This document shows, in pieces, positions 27,090-35,540 of a stretch of DNA of 59,674 nt. Source of the DNA: an uncultured Lysobacteraceae bacterium (GTDB lineage Bacteria; Pseudomonadota; Gammaproteobacteria; Xanthomonadales; Xanthomonadaceae); the NCBI GenBank assembly GCA_946480825.1, contig CAMLLG010000019.1:1-59674 (forward strand), in the 5' to 3' direction. Position numbers and translations under genes: made by a program. Numbering within the stretch: the first letter of the stretch is position 1; every line of letters starts with the position of its first letter. The notes under the pieces are model-generated. The model worked only from the letters and a program-made list of their open reading frames with translations. It did not search any database and was not told the origin of the DNA.

Positions 27090-29114
27090 ATGCCGAACCT
27101 GTCCATCCTGCGCCCCTCCGCCCTCGCGTTCTGCCTGGTGCTCGCCGTCGCCGCACCGCAGGCCGACGCCGCGAAGAAGCGCAAACCCGCCACGCCGGCA
27201 CCGAAGGCCGCACCCGCGCCCAGCGCGTGCAGCGATTTCTACCTGTTCGCCAACGCCGACTGGCTGAAGGCGAACCCGGTCCCGGCGGATGGCGGTGTCA
27301 GCGCGCTGGGCCAGCTGGCCGAACGCGCGCTGCAGCAGCAGCGCGACCTGCTGGACGATGCGGCCAAATCGCCGCAGAACGGCGTGCAGAAGCTGCTCGG
27401 CGATTTCTGGGCCAGCGGTCTGGACGAGGCCGCTGTGGAACGCGACGGCGCCGCGCCGATCGCGCCGCTGCTGACCCGCATCGGTGCGATCAAGAAACCG
27501 CAGGACGTGGCCCCGGCGATCGCCGCGCTGCATCAGGTCGGCATCCCGGTGGCCTTCAACTTCACCGCCGACATCGACCTGAAGCAGCTCGACACCTACT
27601 TCGGCTATTTCGCGCAGGGCGGCCTCGGCCTGCCCGATGCCAGTTTCTACACCCGCACCGACGCCGACGCGCGCGCGCTGCTCGGCCGCTACAACGGCCA
27701 CGTGCAGAAGATCCTCGCGCTGTCCGGCACGCCGCAGGCGAAGCTCGCGAGCGAAGCGCAACTGGTGATCGATCTGGAAACGCGCATCGCCCGCGTGTCG
27801 AAGACCCAGGAGGCGATGCGCAGTCTGCGCGCCAATTACAGTCCGGTACCGACCAAGGACTTCGCGAAGAAATACCGCAACCTGCAGCTCGCCGCCTTTC
27901 TCAAGGCGCAGGGCGTGAATGTCGAACAGGTCTCGATGGCCGATCCGGCGCTGTTCGCCCAGCTCGACAAACTGGCCGCCAGCCTCAAACCGGCGCAGTG
28001 GCAGGCGTATCTGCGCTTCCACGTCGGCAACACCATGGCGCCCTATCTCAGCAAGAACTGGCGCGACGTCGACCACGATTTCCGCGGCAAACTGCTGCGC
28101 GGCGAAGACGAACCCGCACCGCGCTGGAAACAGGTGCTGGATGCGATCAACGCCTCGGCCGGCGCGATGGTCGCGCACGAATACGTCGCCCGACATCTTC
28201 CCGACGCGACCCGCGAGCGCGCCGACGGCATCGCCCGCAGCGTGAAGGAAGCGATGGGCACCGCGATCGACCGCAACACCTGGATGGACGCGCAGACCAA
28301 GATCGAAGCGCGCGCCAAGCTCGACCGCGCGAAGATCGAGATCGGCGCGCCGCGCAGCGATGTCGACTTCACCACCCAACCGATGGGCCGCGGCAGTTTC
28401 GGCAGCAATATCCTGATCGCGTCCACCTGGCACCATCGCGAAGAAATGAAGCGCATCGGCCGCGCCAACGCCGACCGCCGCTGGGACGTGCTGCCGCAGT
28501 ATCCGGCGCTGGGCTACGACATCGCGCACAACCGCCTGTTCGTCAGCGCCGCGCTGCTGCAGCCGCCGGTGCTGGACATGAAGCAGCCGCTGGCCGCCCA
28601 GTACGGCGGTTTCGGCGCGATGGTCGGCCACGAACTCAGCAGCGCGGTCGATAGCAGCGGCCGCCGCGTCGATGCCGGCGAAACCCTGCGCGACTGGTGG
28701 TCGGCCGACACCGCGGCCGCCTGGAATACCCGCACCGCACCGTTGGCCGCGTTCTACGGACGTTTGGCCTATCCCGGCAACGCCGCGCTGAAGATCGACG
28801 GCGCCCGCGTGCTCGAACAGAGCGTGGCCGATCTGGCCGGTCTGGAACTGGCCTGGGCCGCCTACCAGAAGGCCGAACCGCAGGCCAAGCCCGCCGACCA
28901 GCAGTCGTTCTTCCGCGGCTGGGCGCGGTTGTGGCCCCAACAGTTGTCGGCGCAGGCCGCGACCGCGCACGCCACCGGTTCGCCCTACGTGCCCGGTCAG
29001 TGGCGCAGCAACGGCCCGCTGATGCACTCGCCGGCATTCGGCGCCGCGTTCGGTTGCAAGGCCGGCAACGCGATGCTGCTGCCCGAGGCCGAACGCCTGT
29101 CGATCTGGCGCTGA
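27090..29114 (+). CDS. M13 peptidase homologue lacking zinc ligands (pseudoenzyme)
   Basis: A 674-residue protein with a signal peptide ending PQADA and a full-length M13 architecture, including an N-terminal domain starting FYLFANADWLK. The zinc motif is broken: active M13 enzymes have HExxH, but here residues 514-518 read HELSS, losing the second His. The ENxAD motif reads QSVAD at 577-581, replacing the Glu ligand with Gln (a Glu sits one residue earlier). The reading frame is intact and codon use matches its neighbours, so it appears to be kept for a non-catalytic role such as peptide binding. The homologue at 15892 in the same window keeps all ligands. Confidence 0.88.
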   Translation: MPNLSILRPSALAFCLVLAVAAPQADAAKKRKPATPAPKAAPAPSACSDFYLFANADWLKANPVPADGGVSALGQLAERALQQQRDLLDDAAKSPQNGVQKLLGDFWASGLDEAAVERDGAAPIAPLLTRIGAIKKPQDVAPAIAALHQVGIPVAFNFTADIDLKQLDTYFGYFAQGGLGLPDASFYTRTDADARALLGRYNGHVQKILALSGTPQAKLASEAQLVIDLETRIARVSKTQEAMRSLRANYSPVPTKDFAKKYRNLQLAAFLKAQGVNVEQVSMADPALFAQLDKLAASLKPAQWQAYLRFHVGNTMAPYLSKNWRDVDHDFRGKLLRGEDEPAPRWKQVLDAINASAGAMVAHEYVARHLPDATRERADGIARSVKEAMGTAIDRNTWMDAQTKIEARAKLDRAKIEIGAPRSDVDFTTQPMGRGSFGSNILIASTWHHREEMKRIGRANADRRWDVLPQYPALGYDIAHNRLFVSAALLQPPVLDMKQPLAAQYGGFGAMVGHELSSAVDSSGRRVDAGETLRDWWSADTAAAWNTRTAPLAAFYGRLAYPGNAALKIDGARVLEQSVADLAGLELAWAAYQKAEPQAKPADQQSFFRGWARLWPQQLSAQAATAHATGSPYVPGQWRSNGPLMHSPAFGAAFGCKAGNAMLLPEAERLSIWR

Positions 29115-29145
29115 GCGCGCCGCCCGTCCAAAGCCCCGGAACCGC

Positions 29146-30522
29146 ATGACCACGGCGACTTCGAATCCGCACCTGGCCGCGCTGCTCGCGGCACTGCGCG
29201 CCACGCCCGACAACGCACCGCTGCAGGCGCTGGTGGTCGATGCCTGTTGCGAACATCGCGACGCCGCCGCATTGCTCGACGCGCATGCGCTCAGCGGCCC
29301 GGCCCTGCTCGACGATGCCGACCGCCGCGCGCGTGCGCTGCGCATGCTCGCGGAAGCCGGCGAACATGCGGCCGTGGCGCGCATCGCGCCGCAGGATTCC
29401 GCCGAAGCGCGAATGGCGCAGGCGCGCCTGCTGTTCGACGAAGGCCGCCGCGCCGAAGCGCAGACGGCGTATCTCGAAGCGGTGGCCGCGAATCCCGCGA
29501 TCGAGGATGCGGCCTTCGCCTCGCAGCTCAGCGGCAAGATCGTGTCGCTGGCCGATGCCCGCGGGCGCGGCGGGCACGTGCCGGGCGCGGCGACCAGCAT
29601 CAGCAACGACGACACCGCGGCGTGGGATTCGGTGCGTTATCTCGAACCGGCCGCGATCCGCATCGGCTTCGCCGATGTCGGCGGGCTGGACGAGGTCAAG
29701 CGCGAGATCACCCGGCGCATCATCACCCCGTTCCTGAAACCCTCGCTGTTCCAGCGTTTCAAGCGCCAGTCCGGCGGCGGCATCCTGCTCTACGGCCCGC
29801 CCGGCTGCGGCAAGACCCTGTTGGCCCGCGCCACCGCCGGCGAATGCGGGGCGAAGTTCTTCAACGTCTCGATCACCGACGTGCTGGACATGTACATCGG
29901 CGAATCCGAGCGCAAGCTGCACGAGATCTTCGAACAGGCGAGACGCAGCGCGCCGGCGGTGATCTTCTTCGACGAGATCGAGGCGATCGGCGGCAAGCGC
30001 CAGCATGCGCGCGAAGCCACCTCGGCCAAGATCGTCAGCCAGTTCCTGACCGAGCTGGACGGCTTCGCGCAGAACAACCAGCACGTGCTGGTGCTCGGCG
30101 CCACCAACGTGCCGTGGGCGGTGGACCCCGCGTTCCGTCGCCCGGGCCGCTTCGACCGCGTGCTGTTCGTGCCGCCGCCGGATGCCGCCGCGCGGAAAGT
30201 GATCCTCGGCCTGCTGCTGGACGGGCGGCCGGTGGCGACCGGTCCCGACCGGATCGATCTCGACGAGATCGTGCGCCGCACCTCGGGCCATTCCGGCGCC
30301 GATCTGCGCAATCTCGTCGACACCGCCGCGGACGAAGCGATCGAAGCCTCGATCGCCTCGGGCCGCGAAACCGAAATCGCGATGAGCCATCTCCGTCAGG
30401 CGCTGGCGCAGATCCGTCCGACCACCCTGGAATGGCTGACCAGCGCGCGCAACCACGCGCGCTACGCCAATCAGGGCGGCCAGTACGACGAAGTGCTGAA
30501 GTTCCTCGACAGGCAGACGTAG
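29146..30522 (+). CDS. AAA+ ATPase with N-terminal helical repeat region
   Basis: A 458-residue protein. Residues 1 to about 130 are Ala/Leu-rich helical repeats, TPR-like. The AAA domain is of the Cdc48/FtsH/spastin type: FADVGGLDEVKREI, Walker A GPPGCGKT at 217-224, Walker B VIFFDEIEA with D276/E277, sensor-1 GATN, and the arginine-finger segment FRRPGRFDR. It has one ATPase domain and no protease domain, so it probably remodels or extracts proteins. It is followed 6 bp later by a small membrane protein and then a TPR membrane protein, and the three probably form a complex. Confidence 0.85.
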   Translation: MTTATSNPHLAALLAALRATPDNAPLQALVVDACCEHRDAAALLDAHALSGPALLDDADRRARALRMLAEAGEHAAVARIAPQDSAEARMAQARLLFDEGRRAEAQTAYLEAVAANPAIEDAAFASQLSGKIVSLADARGRGGHVPGAATSISNDDTAAWDSVRYLEPAAIRIGFADVGGLDEVKREITRRIITPFLKPSLFQRFKRQSGGGILLYGPPGCGKTLLARATAGECGAKFFNVSITDVLDMYIGESERKLHEIFEQARRSAPAVIFFDEIEAIGGKRQHAREATSAKIVSQFLTELDGFAQNNQHVLVLGATNVPWAVDPAFRRPGRFDRVLFVPPPDAAARKVILGLLLDGRPVATGPDRIDLDEIVRRTSGHSGADLRNLVDTAADEAIEASIASGRETEIAMSHLRQALAQIRPTTLEWLTSARNHARYANQGGQYDEVLKFLDRQT

Positions 30523-30528
30523 ACCGCC

Positions 30529-31008
30529 GTGGCCATCGCGCGCTATCGCATTCCCGACGAACCCCGTCCCACCGGTCTGATCCGCTACGCGGTCGATCCG
30601 ATGTGGCCGCTGCTGGCAATCATGCTGTCCGGCAATGCGCTGGGCCTGGCCTGGTTCGCCTTCAACAGCCGCGCCCTCGGCAGCGTGTCCGCCGTGCGCG
30701 AAGGCGCGTACATCGCCGGCAGCCTGCTCGGCTGCGTGGCCCTCGCCTTCCTCATCCGCATGGCCTACGACCAGGGTTTCCTGCCCGACAAGGCGTCGCG
30801 GGAATACGCGCTGCTCGCGTTCGCGGCGCTCAAACTTTCGCTCGGCTATGCCCTCTACATCAGCCAGTCGCGCAGCGCCGAGATCATCGTTCACTACGGC
30901 GGCGTGCTGCGCAACGGCATCGTCGGCCTGCTGGTGTGCTTCCTCATCGCACGCAGCGCGCTGGACGACCTGCAGCTGCCGTGGCTGATCTCGCAGGCGC
31001 TGCGATGA
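30529..31008 (+). CDS. Small integral membrane protein
   Basis: A 159-residue protein with four predicted membrane segments (PMWPLLAIMLSGNALGL, YIAGSLLGCVALAFL, LLAFAALKLSLGYALYI, NGIVGLLVCFLIA). The start is a GTG 6 bp after the AAA stop. I do not recognise a family. Its stop overlaps the TPR gene start by ATGA. The tight coupling on both sides suggests it anchors the AAA and TPR partners in the inner membrane. Confidence 0.75.
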   Translation: MAIARYRIPDEPRPTGLIRYAVDPMWPLLAIMLSGNALGLAWFAFNSRALGSVSAVREGAYIAGSLLGCVALAFLIRMAYDQGFLPDKASREYALLAFAALKLSLGYALYISQSRSAEIIVHYGGVLRNGIVGLLVCFLIARSALDDLQLPWLISQALR

Positions 31009-31937
31009 GAGAGACGCACATCGCCCAACTGCTGGGACACGCGACGCGTCTGATGCGCGGCGGCCACACCGACCAGGCCATCGACGTGCTGACCCGCGTG
31101 CTCGGCGAAGCCCCCGATTCCAGCGACGCCCATGCCTATCTCGCGGTCTGCCTGGTGTCGCGGCATCGCCTGCACGCCGCGCAGATCGAAGCCGCGCAGG
31201 CGCTCGCGCTCGACCCGGACGCCGAGATCGCGCACATGGCGATGGCCGCGGTGTCGATCGCGCAGCGCCGCTTCCGCGACGCCGAGGCGCATCTCGATGC
31301 CGCGCGTGCGCTGTCGCCCGACGATGCCGACATCCTCGCCATGTCCGCGAGTCTGCACCAGGCCTGGGGACATCCGGAGCGGGCGCTGCAGGACATCGTG
31401 CGGGCGCATGCGATGGCCCCTGACGACCCGGGCATCCTCGCGCACTACGGCAACATCGAATTCCAGCGCGGGCAGCGCGAACCGGCGCGCGCGCTGGCCG
31501 AACGCGCGCTGGAGATCGATCCCGAACACGTCGACGCGCTGACCCTGCTCGGCCACTGCGATCTCGCCGCCGGCCGCGTCGAAGATGCGCGCAGGCACGC
31601 GGTGTGGGCACTGCAGAATGCGCCCGGCGACGAAGGCGCGCTGACGCTGCTGGCCGCGGTGAAAGCCCGGCAGAGCTGGCTGCTGGGGCTGTGGTGGCGG
31701 TTCCAGACCTGGATTTCGGCGGGATCGAGCCGACGCGCGATCGCGCTGCTGGTCGGCCTCTATCTGCTGTATCGCGCCGCCGGCATCGCACTCACCGATC
31801 AGGGCTTCGAGGACGGCGCATCGATCCTGTCGGTGGTCTGGCTGGGGTTCTGCGTCTACACCTGGTTCGCGCCGTCGCTGTTCGAGAAAAGCGTGCGCCA
31901 CGAAATGGAAACGGTGCGATTGCGGCCGGATTATTGA
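31005..31937 (+). CDS. TPR protein with C-terminal membrane segments
   Basis: A 310-residue protein. Residues about 1-220 contain five to six tetratricopeptide repeats (HTDQAIDVLTRVLGEAPD, RRFRDAEAHLDAARALSPDD, REPARALAERALEIDPEHVD). Two membrane segments follow near 240-260 and 270-290 (AIALLVGLYLLYRAAGI, SVVWLGFCVYTWFA). The TPR part should be cytoplasmic and suited to binding partner proteins such as the AAA ATPase. The start overlaps the previous stop. Function unknown. Confidence 0.82.
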   Translation: MRETHIAQLLGHATRLMRGGHTDQAIDVLTRVLGEAPDSSDAHAYLAVCLVSRHRLHAAQIEAAQALALDPDAEIAHMAMAAVSIAQRRFRDAEAHLDAARALSPDDADILAMSASLHQAWGHPERALQDIVRAHAMAPDDPGILAHYGNIEFQRGQREPARALAERALEIDPEHVDALTLLGHCDLAAGRVEDARRHAVWALQNAPGDEGALTLLAAVKARQSWLLGLWWRFQTWISAGSSRRAIALLVGLYLLYRAAGIALTDQGFEDGASILSVVWLGFCVYTWFAPSLFEKSVRHEMETVRLRPDY

Positions 31938-31960
31938 GCCTCCGTCCCCATCGGCCGACA

Positions 31961-32449
31961 TCACACCAAAGGCTCGCCGAGCCGCAAGGTCTCGGCCTTC
32001 GAATTCGCCTTGAGCCACGGCCACCAGCCGCGACCGGTGAGCGCATAGCGATCGGCCGCGCGCTCGAAGCGGTTGCGCACGCTCACGCCGCCGAACAGGA
32101 AATACAGCGGCAGGAACAACGGCCCCAGGGCCATGTACTGCAGCACGTGCGCGCGCTCGTGATCGCCGATGCGGGTGCGCGGCTGCACGCACCATTTGGC
32201 GCGATGCGCGTAGGTGGTGCACAACGTGTCCATGTCGGCGTGCGTGCTCAGCATGACGTTGCCGAGCGTGAGCGCACCGCCGGGACCCAGCGGAAAGCCA
32301 TGGAAGACCAGCGCGAGATCGCGCGTGCGCAGTTTCGGGCGCGCGCCGAACGGAATCGCCGCGGCGCCCGCGATCAGACCCAGCAGTGTGTTGGGCGAGG
32401 TCCACAACATGCCGAGGCAGAGCACCAGCCGCTGTTGCCAGCGATTCAC
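31961..32449 (-). CDS. Membrane protein with HExxH motif
   Basis: A 162-residue protein with an N-terminal hydrophobic stretch (GLIAGAAAIPFG) and a later one (YMALGPLFLPLYFLFGG). Between them is GDHERAHVLQY, a match to the HExxH zinc-protease motif. A peptidase role is possible but not proven, and a third zinc ligand is not obvious. Its start overlaps the stop of the PspC-domain gene by ATGA, so the two are co-translated. The neighbouring rightward TPR gene ends only 23 bp away. Confidence 0.72.
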   Translation of the reverse strand: MNRWQQRLVLCLGMLWTSPNTLLGLIAGAAAIPFGARPKLRTRDLALVFHGFPLGPGGALTLGNVMLSTHADMDTLCTTYAHRAKWCVQPRTRIGDHERAHVLQYMALGPLFLPLYFLFGGVSVRNRFERAADRYALTGRGWWPWLKANSKAETLRLGEPLV

Positions 32450-32649
32450 GCCGCGCCCTCCTCCGGGATCAGCAGCCAGAGGATCAGATACACCAGGATG
32501 CCCGGAAACGCGGCGGACAGCGCCGACACCAGCACATAGAGGATGCGCACCAGCGTCGCGTTCCAGCCGAAGCGGGCGGCGATGCCGCCGACCACGCCGG
32601 CGAGGACACGGTCGTTGCGGACGCGGGCGAGAGTTCGGGTGGCGGCCAT
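32446..32649 (-). CDS. PspC domain protein
   Basis: A 67-residue protein that is almost entirely a PspC domain: RNDRVLAGVVGGIAARFGW followed by a hydrophobic segment (ILYVLVSALSAAFPGILVY) and LILWLLIPEE. PspC-type proteins sense or signal membrane stress; the free-standing short form has no defined partner here except the coupled HExxH membrane protein. Confidence 0.9.
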   Translation of the reverse strand: MAATRTLARVRNDRVLAGVVGGIAARFGWNATLVRILYVLVSALSAAFPGILVYLILWLLIPEEGAA

Positions 32650-32680
32650 GGGAAGTTCCGGGTGTCGTGACGCGGAAAGT

Positions 32681-33058
32681 CTAGCGTTTCGCTGCGGCGC
32701 GCAGCGCCTGCAATTTCTGCCTGAACCACTGCGCTGACGACTCGGCGGCCTTGCCCGGGCAACGCACGCGGTAGGGCTTGCCGCTCATGCTGCTCTCGCT
32801 CGCGGCGCGTTCGATGAACAACTCCGCGGTGTCGGCGAGATCGCGCTTGCGCAGGTAATCGTATTTCTTCTGCAGATGCGCCTTCGCCGCCGCCGCGTCG
32901 TACCAGCGGCCGTTGCGTTCGAACGCGCAGCCGGACGCGCCCAGCCCGGCGATCAGCGCGTCGATCTCGCGCTGCGCCTGCGGCGATGGCGCAGCCTGCA
33001 CCGACGGTGCCAGCATCGCTGCTGTGAGCAGCGCCGCGCCTGCGGACCGCGCGATCAT
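32681..33058 (-). CDS. DUF5329-type secreted protein
   Basis: A 125-residue protein with a signal peptide (MIARSAGAALLTAAMLAPSVQAA). The mature domain has EIDALIAGLGASGCAFERNG, a central HLQKKYDYLRKR and YRVRCPGKAAESSAQWF, with two Cys that may pair. This pattern matches the DUF5329 family. The start overlaps the phaC stop by ATGA, so it is expressed with the PHA synthase genes, but no functional link to PHA is known to me. Confidence 0.8.
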   Translation of the reverse strand: MIARSAGAALLTAAMLAPSVQAAPSPQAQREIDALIAGLGASGCAFERNGRWYDAAAAKAHLQKKYDYLRKRDLADTAELFIERAASESSMSGKPYRVRCPGKAAESSAQWFRQKLQALRAAAKR

Positions 33059-34128
33059 GTCGCCCGCTGCGCCAGCCAGTCGTGGATCGCGCCGGGCACT
33101 TCCTTCTGCGCGCGGCCCGACACGTAGATGCCGATATGACCGCCGCGGAACGACAGTTCGGAATAATCGTCGCTGCCGATCAGGCCGCCCAGCGGTTTCG
33201 ACGCCGACGGCGGCACCAGATGGTCCTGCTCGGCGTAAATGTTCAGCACCGGCATGTCGACATGCGCCAGATCCACCGGGCGTCCGCCGATGTCGATGCC
33301 GCCGTTCACGAAACCGTTGCCCTGGTAGTACTGCTTGATGAACTGGCGGAACGCTTCGCCGGCCTGATCGGGCGAATCGAAGATCCACTTTTCCATGCGC
33401 AGGAAATCTTCCATCGCCTTCCTGTCGTCGAGGATGTCGACCATGCCCACGTATTTCTGCACGAACAGCCGCCACGGCTTCAGCGTCAGGTAGCACAGGT
33501 TCATCAGGTCCGCCGGCACGTTGCCCAGGGTGTCGACGAACAGATCGATGTCGAGGCCGCGGGTCCAGTTCGACAGCATGTTGTCGTCGGTGTGGAAATC
33601 CACCGGCGTGACCATGGCGATCAGATTCTTGATCTTGTCGGGATGCAGCGCGCTGTAGCTGAGCGAGAACGCGCCGCCCTGGCAGATGCCGAGCAGATTG
33701 ATCGCGTCGAGCCGGTGCGCGTGGCGCAGATGATCCACGGCGCCGCCCAGGAAACGCTCGATGTAATCCTCGAGGGTGAGGAAGCGGTCGGAGCGGTCGG
33801 TGTAGCCCCAGTCGATCAGGTACACGTCCTCGCCCAGCGCCAGCAGGTTCTTCACCAGCGAGCGGTCGTCCTGCAGATCGACCATGTACGGGCGATTGAC
33901 AAGCGCGTAGCAGATCAGCAGCGGAATCTTCGCGGTCGGCGCGCGTTCGCCGCGGAAGCGATACAGCACGACCTTGCCGTCGCGCCAGACTTCTTCCTTC
34001 GCGGTGACGCCGTAGTGCACGTCGTCGAGTTCGCGCAGCGTGGCGAGGCCGGCGCCGAGCTTCTGCTGCAGGGTGGCCGCTTCCTCGGCCAGCTTTTCGG
34101 GAGAGACATCGAACGGAGTGTCGTACAT
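33055..34128 (-). CDS. phaC: Class III poly(3-hydroxyalkanoate) synthase subunit PhaC
   Basis: A 357-residue alpha/beta-hydrolase-fold enzyme that polymerises 3-hydroxyacyl-CoA. The lipase-like box GICQGG contains the nucleophile Cys149. The catalytic Asp is in the EQDHLVPP region and the His in GGHIGIYV. The length (about 350) and the lack of a long N-terminal domain define class III, which needs PhaE. The phaE gene ends one base before the start of this gene. The family is unambiguous. Confidence 0.95.
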   Translation of the reverse strand: MYDTPFDVSPEKLAEEAATLQQKLGAGLATLRELDDVHYGVTAKEEVWRDGKVVLYRFRGERAPTAKIPLLICYALVNRPYMVDLQDDRSLVKNLLALGEDVYLIDWGYTDRSDRFLTLEDYIERFLGGAVDHLRHAHRLDAINLLGICQGGAFSLSYSALHPDKIKNLIAMVTPVDFHTDDNMLSNWTRGLDIDLFVDTLGNVPADLMNLCYLTLKPWRLFVQKYVGMVDILDDRKAMEDFLRMEKWIFDSPDQAGEAFRQFIKQYYQGNGFVNGGIDIGGRPVDLAHVDMPVLNIYAEQDHLVPPSASKPLGGLIGSDDYSELSFRGGHIGIYVSGRAQKEVPGAIHDWLAQRAT

Positions 34129-34129
34129 G

Positions 34130-35407
34130 TCAGCGCGTCCTCTTCGCGGCCTTGGCCGGCGGCAACGGTTTCAGCGGCTCCGGCATCGGAATCGACGCGA
34201 TCGCCTGCCGCGGCGCGCGCTTCGCGACGGGTTCGGCCGCGGCGCGCGAGGGCTTTCCGCCCGCGGCTTTCCCCGGCGCGGCCTTCGCGGACGCAGTCTT
34301 CGGAGATGTGGCTTTGCCAGGTGCGGCCTTTTTCGCCGACGCCTTCTTCTTCGCGGTCTTCGCAGCAGCAGCCGGCTTCACCACCGACAAGGTCGGCTTC
34401 GGCGCATCGGCGACGTTGTGTTCGGACGCCGGTGAGGCGCGACGCGGCGCTTCAGCACCCGAGGCCGGGTGGCCGGCGGACAGCCGACGGACCTGACGTT
34501 CGAGTTCGGCGATCCTGCGATGCGCGGCATCGACTTCGGTGCGGCCCGGCAGGCCGAACAGATCGCCGATGTGTTCGATCTCGCGCTGGACACCGGCGCG
34601 CACGCGCATCTGCGCGTTGACCAGATCGCCGTAGACCCGGCGGAAGCGCGGCGACAGCGCGATCTCGGCGTAGGCCTCTTCGGCGGCGTCGATCCACAGA
34701 TCGAACAGCGCCCGCGCGGACTGCAGTTGGCGGCCGGGTTCGCTGCGTTCGGCGAGCTTGCGTTCGAAGCGCTCGAACGCGTCCTTGCCCGCTTCCATCA
34801 TCAATGCGCTGTAGTCGTCGTTCTTCCGCTGCAGGTCGAGCTGGGCTTCGGCCAGCGCCTGCCAGCGTTCCTGATGCTCGCGGTTGAGGCCGAACGCCGG
34901 CATCCGCAGCCAACCCAGGCTTTCCTCGCGCAGCCCACCCATCAGGGTATTGCCGGAGAACATGTTCATCATCGGCGCGATCTGTGCGTACCACTGGTCG
35001 AAGCCCGACTGGCCGCGGCCGCCCAGGCTGTCGAACAGGCCCGCGAACGCGTTGCCGCCGCCGAGCGCGTCCTTCCATGCGGAGGCGATGTCGCCGGCGC
35101 CGGCATTGCGGCCCGCGAATTGCCCGGCCACCTGCTGCATCGCACCCAGCCACTGCCGGGCCTGGGTCGAGAAGCGTTCGACCGCATCGGAGGCATCGTT
35201 GCGAGGGCCGCCGCCGGCGAACTGCGACCAACTGTCCATCGCCGCGCGCCACGGGTCCTGCGGTCGCGATGCGCCGCCGGCGGATCGCATGGCATCGGTC
35301 AACGCGCTCCAGTATTGCTGCGCCATCGCGCCCAGATCGGCCGACCCGCCGCCCGGCCCACCGAACCCTCCGGGGCCGCCGCTTCCGAAACCACCTGCAT
35401 TGCGCAT
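34130..35407 (-). CDS. phaE: Class III PHA synthase subunit PhaE with Lys/Ala-rich tail
   Basis: A 425-residue partner of PhaC. The N-terminus is Gly-rich (GGFGSGGPGGFGGPGGG). The core covers about 35-330, including WLRMPAFGLNREHQERWQ and RRVYGDLVNAQMRVRAGVQ near the conserved PhaE region. The C-terminal about 80 residues are Ala/Lys/Pro rich (KTAKKKASAKKAAPGKATS), like histone H1 or PhaM/AlgP tails. A start at 35407 is used; the longer upstream frame is Arg-rich and unlikely. Confidence 0.9.
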   Translation of the reverse strand: MRNAGGFGSGGPGGFGGPGGGSADLGAMAQQYWSALTDAMRSAGGASRPQDPWRAAMDSWSQFAGGGPRNDASDAVERFSTQARQWLGAMQQVAGQFAGRNAGAGDIASAWKDALGGGNAFAGLFDSLGGRGQSGFDQWYAQIAPMMNMFSGNTLMGGLREESLGWLRMPAFGLNREHQERWQALAEAQLDLQRKNDDYSALMMEAGKDAFERFERKLAERSEPGRQLQSARALFDLWIDAAEEAYAEIALSPRFRRVYGDLVNAQMRVRAGVQREIEHIGDLFGLPGRTEVDAAHRRIAELERQVRRLSAGHPASGAEAPRRASPASEHNVADAPKPTLSVVKPAAAAKTAKKKASAKKAAPGKATSPKTASAKAAPGKAAGGKPSRAAAEPVAKRAPRQAIASIPMPEPLKPLPPAKAAKRTR

Positions 35408-35540
35408 CGCATCGCTCCCGGTCAGAGAGGGCCATGATAACAACGGCGGCCGCGGGCGATGGCGCGAAAACGGCACGCGGACGCGCGGCGCGGACCGGCC
35501 ACGAAGATCGCGATCTTTGCCGCGGCCCATGGCCGCGGTT

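Noticed and set aside
27090..29114. Decayed pseudogene explanation for the second M13 gene
   Set aside because: The frame is open over 674 codons, has a signal peptide and keeps normal codon use, which fits a retained pseudoenzyme better than decay.
26934..31791. Leftward frames of 893 and 1051 codons opposite the M13 homologue and AAA/TPR genes
   Set aside because: Antisense artefacts of GC-rich coding DNA; the rightward genes have clear motifs.
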